From positions 62,001-126,000 of the forward strand of contig NZ_FTOH01000008.1 in assembly GCF_900156675.1 (NCBI RefSeq): 64,000 nucleotides of DNA, written 5' to 3'. Both the position numbers and the translations under genes were made by a program. Shown here one piece after another: positions 56,170 through 64,000 of this stretch. The DNA comes from Thalassolituus maritimus. GTDB taxonomy: Bacteria; Pseudomonadota; Gammaproteobacteria; Pseudomonadales; Oceanobacteraceae. A model generated the notes under the pieces. The model made no database searches. It worked only from the letters and a program-made list of their open reading frames with translations, and had not been told where the DNA came from. Numbering within the stretch: position 1 is the stretch's first letter; every line of letters begins with the position of its first letter.

Positions 56170-56946
56170 ATGAGGATAATCACACTTCACGTTGACGGAC
56201 TGGAACAGGCAGTAAAAAACGGCCTGTATCAGTGGCTGAGCAGTGCCGATGTTGACGTCGTTGCCATACAGAACCTCAAGGCAAAAGAGTATCAGCTGTC
56301 TGATGACGTGCTCTACCCGGAAGGATTCAACGCGTACTTTTTCGATGCTGCTGAAGACAACTACAGTGGTGTCGCGATCCTGACCCGCGATGTTCCCAAG
56401 GCCATCATGACGGGATTAGCCCACGCCGAGTGGGATATGCAGGGCCGTTTTATCCAGGCGGACTTCGACCACGTCAGCGTGGCTTCTGTTCTGTTCCCAA
56501 CGATTGATGAGCACAACACACTCGAAGACAAGCTGGAGTTCCAGCAGGTATTTCTTGAACACCTGCAGAAGACCCGACGCAAACGCCGCGAGTTTATTTT
56601 CTGTGGCAATTTCGAAGCGGCTCATAAAACCGTCGATATTCAGGACTGGAAAAACGCTCAGGATACCCCGGGATTTATGCCCGAAGAGCGTGCGTGGTTT
56701 GATCAGATATTCGGACCAGTCGAGTTTACCGATGCCTTCCGTGAAGCGAATTTTGGCGAGAATCAGTTTACCTGGTGGCCAGATGAAGAAAGTCAGCGGC
56801 GCGATCAGAGTGGCTGGCGTATCGACTATCAGATCTGCACGCCCGGAGTGCGCCAGTATGTCGTTGAAGCCCGCATCGAGAAAGCACCTCAGTTTGGTAA
56901 ACATGCTGCTGTGATGATCGAATACGAGTTTGACGAAGAGATATGA
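56170..56946 (+). CDS. crc: Crc-like catabolite repression control protein
   Basis: A 258-aa member of the exonuclease III fold. It starts MRIITLHVDGLEQAVKNGL and contains the Crc stretch KTRRKRREFIFCGNF and AQDTPGFMPEERAW. ExoIII catalytic residues are replaced: the metal-binding Glu site reads AIQNLKAKE, the GDFN site reads CGNFE, and the terminal SDHxPV reads GKHAAV. That loss fits Crc, which with Hfq represses translation of catabolic mRNAs. The pyrE-crc-rph neighbourhood matches Pseudomonas. Whether a CrcZ-type RNA exists is not visible here. Confidence 0.85.
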   Translation: MRIITLHVDGLEQAVKNGLYQWLSSADVDVVAIQNLKAKEYQLSDDVLYPEGFNAYFFDAAEDNYSGVAILTRDVPKAIMTGLAHAEWDMQGRFIQADFDHVSVASVLFPTIDEHNTLEDKLEFQQVFLEHLQKTRRKRREFIFCGNFEAAHKTVDIQDWKNAQDTPGFMPEERAWFDQIFGPVEFTDAFREANFGENQFTWWPDEESQRRDQSGWRIDYQICTPGVRQYVVEARIEKAPQFGKHAAVMIEYEFDEEI

Positions 56947-56990
56947 GCGCTCTGATTCTCAGGTGCAGAGTGATCGTTTGAGCGATAGTG

Positions 56991-57019
56991 AAAAGGCCAG
57001 CGGATCTGCTGGCCTTTTT
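56991..57019. terminator. Bidirectional terminator between crc and rph
   Basis: AAAAGGCCAGC (from 56991), 6-nt loop, GCTGGCCTTTTT (to 57019). T-runs on both strands serve crc and rph. Confidence 0.93.
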
Positions 57020-57023
57020 CATA

Positions 57024-57740
57024 TCAGGATGACAGAGCCGCCTTCTGTAGCTCGGACAATTCACCGATAGCCTTCTGAGCATGAGCCAGCATGGCATTCA
57101 GCTCTTCTGCAGAGAAAGCTTCCCCTTCCGCAGTGCCCTGAATCTCTACGTAACCGCCTTTCTCGGTCATGATGACGTTCAGGTCCGTTTCAGCCGTTGA
57201 GTCTTCGGCGTAATCCAGATCTAACACGGCCTCACCGTTATAGATACCAACCGACACAGCAGCGATCATCTGCTTCAGTGGCTCACCTTTTACCTTGCCG
57301 TTTTCTTTCAGCCAGTTAATGGCATCGGCAAGAGCCACACAGGCACCCGTGATCGATGCGGTACGGGTGCCACCGTCGGCCTGAATGACATCACAGTCGA
57401 TGGTGATGGTGTTTTCGCCCAGAGCTTCAAGGTCGACTGCTGCGCGCAGGCTACGGCCAATCAGGCGGGAAATCTCAACAGTACGCCCCTGCTGCTTACC
57501 TTTGGCGGCTTCACGGATCATGCGCGAACCGGTAGAGCGTGGCAGCATACCGTATTCAGCGGTGACCCAACCCTGGCCCTGACCACGCAGGAAAGGTGGC
57601 ACTTTGGTTTCCGCACTGGCAGTACAGATGACTTTGGTGTCGCCAAACTCCACCAGCACGGAGCCCTCGGCATGCTTAGTGTAGTTCCGGGTGATGCGTA
57701 CTTCTCTTAACTGATCCAGTGCGCGGCCGCTTGGTCTCAT
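57024..57740 (-). CDS. rph: Ribonuclease PH
   Basis: A 238-aa phosphorolytic 3'-5' exoribonuclease for tRNA 3'-end trimming. [14 protein letters not shown] start, [19 protein letters not shown], the Arg-rich [16 protein letters not shown] and [17 protein letters not shown], and a full C-terminus (not the frameshifted form of E. coli K-12). ATG 57740; the open frame extends to 57812 without support. Confidence 0.96.
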   Translation of the reverse strand: MRPSGRALDQLREVRITRNYTKHAEGSVLVEFGDTKVICTASAETKVPPFLRGQGQGWVTAEYGMLPRSTGSRMIREAAKGKQQGRTVEISRLIGRSLRAAVDLEALGENTITIDCDVIQADGGTRTASITGACVALADAINWLKENGKVKGEPLKQMIAAVSVGIYNGEAVLDLDYAEDSTAETDLNVIMTEKGGYVEIQGTAEGEAFSAEELNAMLAHAQKAIGELSELQKAALSS

Positions 57741-58186
57741 AGTTTGTCCTCTGTATTTATAGCTTGTGTATCTGTGGCTTCTGTCACAGCGCGCAGTATA
57801 CAGAGAATCCATTCAGTTATTCAGTGTTGTGAAATTGAAAAAACGTTTTTCCTACAGAGCCAGCTGACTACAAAACACACCTTAAACATCCGCATGGAGT
57901 AACAATAGGTTTTATTTTGTTTCGCTATGTATTTATGTTTCCAAATGTAACTGTAATTAGTGCAATGAATTCAGCAACTACTAATAAATCTCTCAATTTT
58001 TAAATAACAATCTCTCACCTTCGATAACACAAACAAACATATCGCCATAGTTCGCAACGATATATTCCACTCAGAACACCTCCTTCAGCAGGAGTGTTAC
58101 AAACAACGTGAAACGTCGACATCGCCATATCTGAGTTTTCTATGCCATCGACAGCACGCAACTTATGAACAATTTGAGTTCTGACT
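57741..58186. other. AT-rich gene-free region ahead of the OmpA/Ig-lipoprotein operon
   Basis: A 446-bp stretch with no convincing gene. It contains the rph promoter region near 57800, a small AAAAAACGTTTTT palindrome near 57840, a strongly AT-rich block (57895-58060), and an imperfect hairpin AACACCTCCT-TCAGC-AGGAGTGTT at about 58074-58098. Probably a long regulated 5' leader for the 58187 gene. Confidence 0.5.
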
Positions 58187-59338
58187 ATGGATATACAAAA
58201 AACAGCACTTATTTGCGCCATCACTCTGATGCCCTCAATGGCAATAGCGGATGACCACGAACATGAATGGCCAGAGAGCTACACCAGCTTGGGCCTCGAG
58301 TACAACTACACCCTCATCGCTGAGGGTCGTACTGAGGATACCGACGATAACATCACGGATTTCCACGGCTACGGAATCAACCTCGCACACCAGTACAACT
58401 CTCTACTGAGCCTGTATGCCCAGGCAGCTATGGCAGAGAGCGAAACCACCGAATCAGATGCTGACATTGATGTGGAATCTTACTCCGTCGGCCTCAGGGT
58501 TCACCCGACTGCGTTTCATTATGGTGATTGGCGGGCATTCGCTGGCGGCGGCTATAAATACAGTAATTACGACATCGCATCGAATACCTTAATTGGCAGC
58601 AACGAAGTCAGCGAAAACGCCCTCTTCGCTGAAGCTGGCTTGCAGAAACTGATATTCGATCAACGCTTTATTGCTGAAGCAGGCATACGTGCGATTGGTG
58701 AACTTCAGGATACTTATCTCGATTTCCAACCGTTTCTGGGTGTATCGGTCCTTTTCGGTCGCAGCTACCCCAAATCAATGGAGCCAGTGGTTCTCGATAG
58801 TGACAACGATGGCGTCGTTGACGGTGACGATCAATGCCCCAATACGCCAGCAGGTGCTGTCGTTGACGCGACCGGATGTGAAGAAAAAGACTCTGATATG
58901 GACGGCGTCCTCGACAAAGATGATGCCTGTCCTGATACACCACAGGGCGCAAAAGTAGACGCTCAGGGTTGTGCAGAAAAACTGACTGTCGAAGTACGGG
59001 AAAATCTCTATATCGCCTTTCCGAGCAATAGCTCTGCCGTGCCACAGGAATCCGTCAAAGAACTTAAGAATATTGCACGCTTGATGAAGGAATACCCTTC
59101 AACAGAACTCCAGGTGTTCGGCCATACGGACAGCCGCGGTTCAGCAAGCTACAACATGCAACTTTCAGATGCCCGCGCCAGTGCTGTAAGAAAAGTGCTT
59201 TCAGCGGAATACGACATCTCGTTAACCCGAATTAACTCTCAGGGTATGGGCGAAACTGCACCCGTCGCCACTAACGACACGCCCGAAGGGCGCGCTGAGA
59301 ACCGCCGAGTGGAACTGGTTCTGCGCCAGCCTGAATAA
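58187..59338 (+). CDS. OmpA family protein with two TSP3 calcium repeats
   Basis: A 383-aa protein: signal peptide (ends MAIADDHEHEW), beta-barrel (residues about 30-195), two thrombospondin type-3 repeats (DSDNDGVVDGDDQCP and DSDMDGVLDKDDACP), then an OmpA peptidoglycan-binding domain (FGHTDSRGSASYNMQLSDARA, NRRVELVLR). The layout resembles OprF/OmpA-like proteins and the shorter one at 16863. The next gene starts 14 bases downstream, so they are cotranscribed. Confidence 0.9.
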   Translation: MDIQKTALICAITLMPSMAIADDHEHEWPESYTSLGLEYNYTLIAEGRTEDTDDNITDFHGYGINLAHQYNSLLSLYAQAAMAESETTESDADIDVESYSVGLRVHPTAFHYGDWRAFAGGGYKYSNYDIASNTLIGSNEVSENALFAEAGLQKLIFDQRFIAEAGIRAIGELQDTYLDFQPFLGVSVLFGRSYPKSMEPVVLDSDNDGVVDGDDQCPNTPAGAVVDATGCEEKDSDMDGVLDKDDACPDTPQGAKVDAQGCAEKLTVEVRENLYIAFPSNSSAVPQESVKELKNIARLMKEYPSTELQVFGHTDSRGSASYNMQLSDARASAVRKVLSAEYDISLTRINSQGMGETAPVATNDTPEGRAENRRVELVLRQPE

Positions 59339-59352
59339 AACCGGAGATACTT

Positions 59353-61284
59353 ATGAAAAAGCCTGATTTTAAAACCTCACTAACCTTGCTGGCTGCAGTC
59401 GTTCTGACCGCGTGTGGCGGCAACGGTTCAGATTCGGAAGGCCGACTGGGAAGTAACGAATCCGCCATTACCGATCCGGTGGGTTCAGACCAGACCGACG
59501 GAGCCGTAGGCAACGGTGATGACAACGGCGCACCTGGTACTGTAGATCCAGTGTGCTCAGGGGAGAGCCAGTTCGCGGTTACAGAATTCATCCCGGCCAA
59601 TGCAGCTGAAAATGTTTCTATCGCAACGAGTATCCGGGTGACCTTTAACACGGACCTGGACGAAGACTCTGTTGATGCAACGTCTGCTTTCCTCTCTGGT
59701 GGCAGCGCAGGCTCGATTGATGCCAGCCTGTCTGTCAACGGCAACGCATTGCTCATCAATCCTGTCACCGGCCTGGAAGAGGATACTCTTTACACCGTAA
59801 ATATCGGTGCGGGCATCTCAGCAGCGTGCAGTGAAAATATCGCGCTAGGGACAGATGCATCCTCTGACTTCACTACCGGTGGGCAGGAAGATGAGGATAC
59901 AACGTCCCCTGAAGTATTAGTTTCCACACCAGATTTAATGGGATTATTACCTGTCGATATTACCCTGGTTATTGATTTCTCAGAGCCTCTCGACAGTAGC
60001 ACCGTAAACTTCGACAGCATTTATGTTATTCCTGTCGACAGTGAAGGTTCGCCAATTCCAGGTAGCGGAAAAATTGAAGGTGAGTTCTCATTCGATGGGA
60101 GCCGCGTCCTCTTTACTCCGAGTGAACCGCTGAATGGTGAAAGCTTTTACCTGTTGGAAATTAATACCAATATTGAAGATCTTAGCGGTAATCCACTCGC
60201 AGTAATCAGCACAAATATCTTCCGTACTGAGAGCCTGACTGCGGTTATTGAAGGAATACTCGGGGGTGGATCTGGCGACAATCCATTAGCTGACCTGCAA
60301 GCTGCACTCGAAGATCTGGCCGGAAACCTTCTTACTATTGTTGAAAATGGTACAGAAGAGCCCGGTGATGAGGGCGGCAATGAAGGAGGAGACGGCGGTG
60401 TGCCAACCGATCCTCAGGCTCTGTTCGAGCTGCCATTAACCCTGGCTGCATTGATTGCTGCAGGCTCAGAAGAACTGCTCGCCCTGACTGGTTTGTCTGA
60501 AGAAGATCTTGGCGACCTCGACAACTTTGCGGACCTCCTCGACCCGTCGATATTGGCGCAGCTACAGGATCTGCTTACCCAGTTTGCAGATGACCCTCAG
60601 AACTTCGATCTGCTCGAAGCCTTTAATTCGGGTGACTACGACCTCGTTATTCTGGAGATCTTCCCATTATTGGTAGATGGCGAGCTGACGCCAGAACGAC
60701 TGACCGAATTCAGCTCAGTACTGATCGCTGTTTGTGATCCAAAGGGCAACGCTACAGGTACAGAAGCAGCATGTACTCTGTCAGTAAACATAGGCTTCGG
60801 TAGCTTCAGCGAAGGCGTTCAGCAAGCTTTTGCCGACGCACTGACTAACGGCGACCCGGCGGCACTGGCTCAGTCCTTCCTGACGATTGGTGAGCTTGTC
60901 TTCAGCGAAGGGGGACTGGTTGATATTCAAGTTCTGGATGACAGTGGCCTGCCTCTGCCAGAAGCACTCGAAGAGCCGCTCGTTGACCTGCTGGATCAAA
61001 TCGGTCAGCTACCTGTTCTGGGTTCACTGACCAATCAGGAGGATATTACCCGGTTAGTTGATGTTGAAGTTCTCAAGACGTCACTGGCTACGGTTGAAGC
61101 AGGTAAATTGCTCTCTCTGACTGTGATTTCAGAAGATTTGCTGAAAGCTGGCGCACTGACCGATCCGAATCTCGATCTCGGATTATTACAGGTGGGCGGT
61201 GAACTTATTGATGCACTTTCAGACGCAGGTCTTGAGCCATTATTTGACGGCTTATGCAGCATTCGTCTGTTGTGCACAGACTGA
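59353..61284 (+). CDS. Large surface lipoprotein with bacterial Ig-like (SbsA/Big_5) domains
   Basis: A 643-aa, very acidic protein. Lipobox VLTACGGNG. After a Gly/Asp/Ser linker come two Ig-like domains of the SbsA type (about residues 75-180 and 195-300; IPANAAENVSIATSIRVTFN-like and LVIDFSEPLDSSTVNF), then a 340-residue leucine/aspartate-rich C-terminal region with a Gly/Glu linker (GDEGGNEGGDGG) and no recognised domain. It ends with two cysteines (LCSIRLLC). Probable surface adhesin or scaffold, role unknown. Cotranscribed with the OmpA gene and closed by a terminator. Confidence 0.8.
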   Translation: MKKPDFKTSLTLLAAVVLTACGGNGSDSEGRLGSNESAITDPVGSDQTDGAVGNGDDNGAPGTVDPVCSGESQFAVTEFIPANAAENVSIATSIRVTFNTDLDEDSVDATSAFLSGGSAGSIDASLSVNGNALLINPVTGLEEDTLYTVNIGAGISAACSENIALGTDASSDFTTGGQEDEDTTSPEVLVSTPDLMGLLPVDITLVIDFSEPLDSSTVNFDSIYVIPVDSEGSPIPGSGKIEGEFSFDGSRVLFTPSEPLNGESFYLLEINTNIEDLSGNPLAVISTNIFRTESLTAVIEGILGGGSGDNPLADLQAALEDLAGNLLTIVENGTEEPGDEGGNEGGDGGVPTDPQALFELPLTLAALIAAGSEELLALTGLSEEDLGDLDNFADLLDPSILAQLQDLLTQFADDPQNFDLLEAFNSGDYDLVILEIFPLLVDGELTPERLTEFSSVLIAVCDPKGNATGTEAACTLSVNIGFGSFSEGVQQAFADALTNGDPAALAQSFLTIGELVFSEGGLVDIQVLDDSGLPLPEALEEPLVDLLDQIGQLPVLGSLTNQEDITRLVDVEVLKTSLATVEAGKLLSLTVISEDLLKAGALTDPNLDLGLLQVGGELIDALSDAGLEPLFDGLCSIRLLCTD

Positions 61285-61334
61285 ATTGGGCGAAGCCCAG
61301 CACCTCGGGGCCAGGGAAGCCCCACTCCACACTC

Positions 61335-61356
61335 GGGGGCTTCGGCCCCCTTTTTT
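61335..61356 (+). terminator. Intrinsic terminator of the OmpA/Ig-lipoprotein operon
   Basis: GGGGGC-TTCG-GCCCCC followed by six T; UUCG tetraloop, 50 bases after the lipoprotein stop. Confidence 0.95.
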
Positions 61357-61474
61357 ATGTGCATTCGTTTTGTACGCTTTAGTTTTTTTACTCGAGCAGA
61401 CCAGGCACCATCCCCTCGTGTATTTGGCAGTGAACTACTAAACTAACGGCCTGACCATCCGTATCGAGGTTTGT

Positions 61475-62338
61475 ATGGCCCTTAGCATGACAGCGTTTTC
61501 CAGAAGTAACGTAGACACAGATTCTGGCCGGATCACCTGGGAAATCCGCTCAGTAAACAGTCGCTATCTGGAGCTTCATTTTCGTCTGCCTGATGAATTT
61601 CGCGATATGGAACCAGCTCTTCGTGAGTGCATTAAGTCCAGATTAAACCGCGGTAAAGTTGAAGTATTCCTGCGCTTTCAGCCATCCCAGAAACAGCAGA
61701 ACTTACAGGTTAATCAGGACCTCGTTGCTTCACTGAATGATGCAGCGGATAAAGTTCATGAAGTGATCGGCCCGGGAAATGCGTTAGATGCGCTGAAAAT
61801 TCTGCAGTGGCCAGGCGTATTAGAAAGCACAACAACTGATATCAAAGCGCTTCAGAAAAACGCGTTAGGTTCATTCGACGAATGTCTCGAGTCGTTAATT
61901 ATTGCGCGTAAGCGTGAAGGTGATTCCCTCAAAGAACTGATACAACAACGCTGTGACGCAGCACGTAATCTTTCTGAGCAAGCTGATAAAATTATACCTG
62001 AAGCCCTTGCCGCTCAACGCACTCACCTGTTGAGCAAACTCAATGAGTTGATCGAAAATCCGGATACCGAACGCCTCGAGCAGGAAATGGTGTTACTCGC
62101 ACAAAAAGCCGACATTGCAGAAGAAACCGATCGGCTGCGCACCCATATCGATGAAGTTCTCAATATTCTGCAACGTGAAGAGCCCATTGGCCGACGTCTG
62201 GACTTTATGATGCAGGAGTTAAATCGTGAGGCGAATACGCTTTCATCTAAGGCAATGCGCACCGAACTGACACGCATTGCAGTTGACCTTAAAGTGTTGA
62301 TCGAGCAGATGCGTGAACAGGTTCAGAATATTGAGTAA
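61475..62338 (+). CDS. yicC: YicC family endoribonuclease
   Basis: A 287-aa protein (E. coli 287 aa). N-terminal SMTAFSRSNVD with WEIRSVNSRYLE and C-terminal DUF1732 segment GRRLDFMMQELNREANTLSSK. YicC has been shown to be an endoribonuclease that affects small RNA stability. It usually follows rph; here the OmpA operon lies between. It converges on the LysR gene with 24 bases between. Confidence 0.93.
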   Translation: MALSMTAFSRSNVDTDSGRITWEIRSVNSRYLELHFRLPDEFRDMEPALRECIKSRLNRGKVEVFLRFQPSQKQQNLQVNQDLVASLNDAADKVHEVIGPGNALDALKILQWPGVLESTTTDIKALQKNALGSFDECLESLIIARKREGDSLKELIQQRCDAARNLSEQADKIIPEALAAQRTHLLSKLNELIENPDTERLEQEMVLLAQKADIAEETDRLRTHIDEVLNILQREEPIGRRLDFMMQELNREANTLSSKAMRTELTRIAVDLKVLIEQMREQVQNIE

Positions 62339-62362
62339 TTACTGTCGGGTTTTAACTGCTTT

Positions 62363-63247
62363 TTACGATTTATCCCAGGAAGGCACACCCGAAAAGTAAT
62401 CACTCAGGGAATCGATAAATGCCCGCACTTTGCTGGATAACAAAGTGCGGTGTGCATACACAGCGTACAGGGCAATGGGCTCCGGTGCTTCTTGTTTGAG
62501 TATTTCCACCAGGCGTCCATCAGCCAGTGCAGCCCCTGAGATAAAAGTCGGCTGCATCACAATGCCCGCGCCCACAATTGCGGCATTGTTCAGAACTTCA
62601 CCGTTATTACAGCTGAACTGATTACCACGCTGAATCCCGGCCTGGCGCAACTGCTCATCTTCTACATAGCTGTAATGAAGAAAACAATGTTGGGGCAACT
62701 CTGCTACCGATGTCGGCTCGCCGTATTTTTTCAGATACTCAGGTGATGCGCAGTATGCCAGACGGATCTCTGTGAGTTTCCGAGCCACCAGGGACGAGTC
62801 TTTCAGGTGTCCGATACGCAAGGCAACATCAAAGCCTTCGTCGATGATGTCCACCTTACGGTCGTTTAACTGAAGATCGATAGCCACTTCCGGGTTCTCC
62901 CGTTGGAACAACACCAGCGGCTCGGCCAGGTGCAGGCTCGCGAACGACACGGGGGCTGCAATTCTCAGCAGGCCCCGTGCCTGAGCCTGAAGGTCACCAG
63001 CCTGACTCTCCATATCGTCAATATCCGACAGAATCTGCTGGGCCTGCTGGACGTAGCGTTCTCCCGCCTCGGTCAGGTGAATACGCCGCGTGGTGCGGTT
63101 AAGAAGCCGCACGCCAAGGTGCTCTTCCAATTGCGCAACGTATTTACTGACTAGCTGCGGCGACATCGCCAGACGCTCCGCAGCCCGGGTAAAGCTACCC
63201 TCATGCACCACGCTGACCAGCGTGCGCATCGCTTCTATTCGATCCAT
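62363..63247 (-). CDS. LysR family transcriptional regulator
   Basis: A 294-aa regulator of the CrgA-like group. N-terminal HTH with SFTRAAERLAMSPQLVSKYVAQLEEHLGVRLLNRTTR, then a periplasmic-binding-like effector domain. ATG 63247 is the standard start (MDRIEAMRTL); the frame stays open to 63271. It is divergent from doxX, and a perfect inverted repeat lies between them. Probably controls doxX and the following dioxygenase. Confidence 0.92.
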   Translation of the reverse strand: MDRIEAMRTLVSVVHEGSFTRAAERLAMSPQLVSKYVAQLEEHLGVRLLNRTTRRIHLTEAGERYVQQAQQILSDIDDMESQAGDLQAQARGLLRIAAPVSFASLHLAEPLVLFQRENPEVAIDLQLNDRKVDIIDEGFDVALRIGHLKDSSLVARKLTEIRLAYCASPEYLKKYGEPTSVAELPQHCFLHYSYVEDEQLRQAGIQRGNQFSCNNGEVLNNAAIVGAGIVMQPTFISGAALADGRLVEILKQEAPEPIALYAVYAHRTLLSSKVRAFIDSLSDYFSGVPSWDKS

Positions 63248-63287
63248 ATGCGATCCAGACCTCTCCGACACAGTTAATGCAGCCCAA

Positions 63288-63314
63288 TTATTATCAACGA
63301 ATCATTGATAATAA
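63288..63314. promoter_or_regulatory. Perfect inverted repeat between LysR gene and doxX, likely operator
   Basis: TTATTATCAA (63288-63297) and TTGATAATAA (63305-63314) are exact complements with a 7-nt spacer. It lies 40 bases from the LysR start and 85 from the doxX start, the expected place for a LysR recognition site. Confidence 0.65.
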
Positions 63315-63398
63315 GACAACCAAAACCCCATTAATCAACAAAGAAACAAGCAGTAAAGTACACACATCACTTAAGCAAAACTCCATAGGAGACTTACT

Positions 63399-63863
63399 AT
63401 GAACATTCAAAAAATCTTCGAATCCAATGCCGGCTTCGCTCCTTTTATCCTTCGTATCCCGGTTGGCCTTATTCTGGCAGCGCACGGCTCACAAAAACTG
63501 TTCGGCTGGTTTGGTGGCTACGGACTGGAAGGCACCGGTCAGTGGATGGCCAGTATTGGTCTTGAGCCCGGCGTACTAATGGCATTCCTTGCCGGTAGCG
63601 CAGAATTCTTCGGCGGCCTCGCTCTGGTAGTGGGTGTGCTGACACGCCCTGCGGCACTGCTGACCGCTTTTACTATGCTGATTGCCATCTTCAGCGTGCA
63701 CATCAGTAACGGACTCTTCATGGCGAATAACGGTTACGAATATGCTCTTACACTCTTCGTCGTCAGTATTGCTCTGGTGGTTCAGGGTGCGGGCAGCCTG
63801 TCAGTTGACGAGCTGATTTCTGAAAAGCTACGCCAGCAGAAAACTCAGGCCTCGTTCGCCTGA
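63399..63863 (+). CDS. DoxX family membrane protein
   Basis: A 154-aa protein with four membrane helices and the DoxX motifs ILRIPVGLILAAHGSQKLFGWFGG and GSAEFFGGLALVVGVLTRP. Family members are linked to thiosulfate:quinone metabolism in archaea and to redox stress, but here the role is unknown. Start set by GGAG at about 9 bases upstream. It is followed by a DODA-type dioxygenase gene 46 bases on, a common pair under a divergent LysR regulator. Confidence 0.9.
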   Translation: MNIQKIFESNAGFAPFILRIPVGLILAAHGSQKLFGWFGGYGLEGTGQWMASIGLEPGVLMAFLAGSAEFFGGLALVVGVLTRPAALLTAFTMLIAIFSVHISNGLFMANNGYEYALTLFVVSIALVVQGAGSLSVDELISEKLRQQKTQASFA

Positions 63864-63909
63864 ACAAAATTAAAAACCAGCTTAATCCCGATCTGAGAAA
63901 AGAGGTGTT

Positions 63910-64000
63910 ATGAGTACTTTAAATACCATTTTTATTTCCCACGGCGGCGGCCCTCTACCCGTTCTTGGTGACCCCGGCCATGCGGAAATGGTAAGCAATT
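63910..64000 (+). CDS. DODA-type extradiol dioxygenase, 5' part (cut by window end)
   Basis: The first 30 codons of a gene that runs off the window. The N-terminus IFISHGGGPLPVLGDPGH matches the family of DODA/LigB-like ring-opening dioxygenases (E. coli YgiD), where the first His is a metal ligand. AGAGG ribosome site just upstream. Too short for more certainty. Confidence 0.75.
   Translation, partial: MSTLNTIFISHGGGPLPVLGDPGHAEMVSN

Overview
The window reads as chromosome of a marine gammaproteobacterium of the Oceanospirillales/Pseudomonadales type. Three runs keep Pseudomonas-like gene order: cyaA-lptM-lysA-dapF-DUF484-HAD; hisI-hisE-tatABC behind ubiE-ubiJ-ubiB; and rpmBG-radC-coaBC-dut-algC-argB-slmA-pyrE-crc-rph-yicC. 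Two gene types usually associated with this group, a Crc-like protein and a SutA homologue, support the placement. An alcohol/aldehyde oxidation operon (coniferyl-type aldehyde dehydrogenase, Tat-signal subunit, GMC oxidoreductase) would fit a hydrocarbon- or alcohol-using marine bacterium, but that is inference. No tRNA, rRNA, CRISPR array, insertion sequence or prophage gene was seen.

Layout. 1-5337: 3' part of cyaA, then lptM, lysA, dapF, DUF484 and a HAD phosphatase; xerC, normally between the last two, is missing. 5285-7023 (minus): an exported unknown, sutA, a cytochrome c5. 7256-10344: ynbE, ydbL, lemA and a membrane M48 protease. 10375-13562 (minus): the YbbP/YbbA ABC exporter, divergent from tesA; tesA and the convergent lipocalin blc overlap through a 31-bp near-palindrome. 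14831-16614 (minus): a DesK/NarL-type two-component system. 16863-23688: an OmpA protein, DUF1145, ubiEJB, hisIE, tatABC. 23700-27499 (minus): a tight five-gene run led by a TetR regulator, divergent from 27651-31312, the aldehyde/alcohol oxidation operon.

31316-37012 is the accessory-looking part: a DUF4303-like gene, then an overlapping three-gene cassette (unknown 395-aa protein plus two tandem paralogues of about 340 aa made by a 1040-bp duplication), then an exported AstE/AspA-family hydrolase. 37132-40037 is a compact DUF4266-DUF3570-thioredoxin-ApbE operon in which the predicted beta-barrel protein has an SGAT motif that could be the flavinylation target of the ApbE enzyme.

40180-46302 holds coaD, a ferredoxin, ggt (with a terminator-like hairpin on its ribosome binding site), phoD, an ElyC/YdcF protein, an OsmC protein and an exonuclease. 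46455-57740 is the conserved housekeeping block from mutM to rph. 57741-58186 is an AT-rich gene-free stretch ahead of an OmpA protein and a large Ig-like lipoprotein. The window ends with yicC, a LysR regulator divergent from doxX, and the start of a DODA-type dioxygenase.

The best candidates for undescribed biology are the 32139-35385 cassette and the possible ApbE/DUF3570 covalent flavin system. All assignments come from reading the translated proteins; no database search was run.
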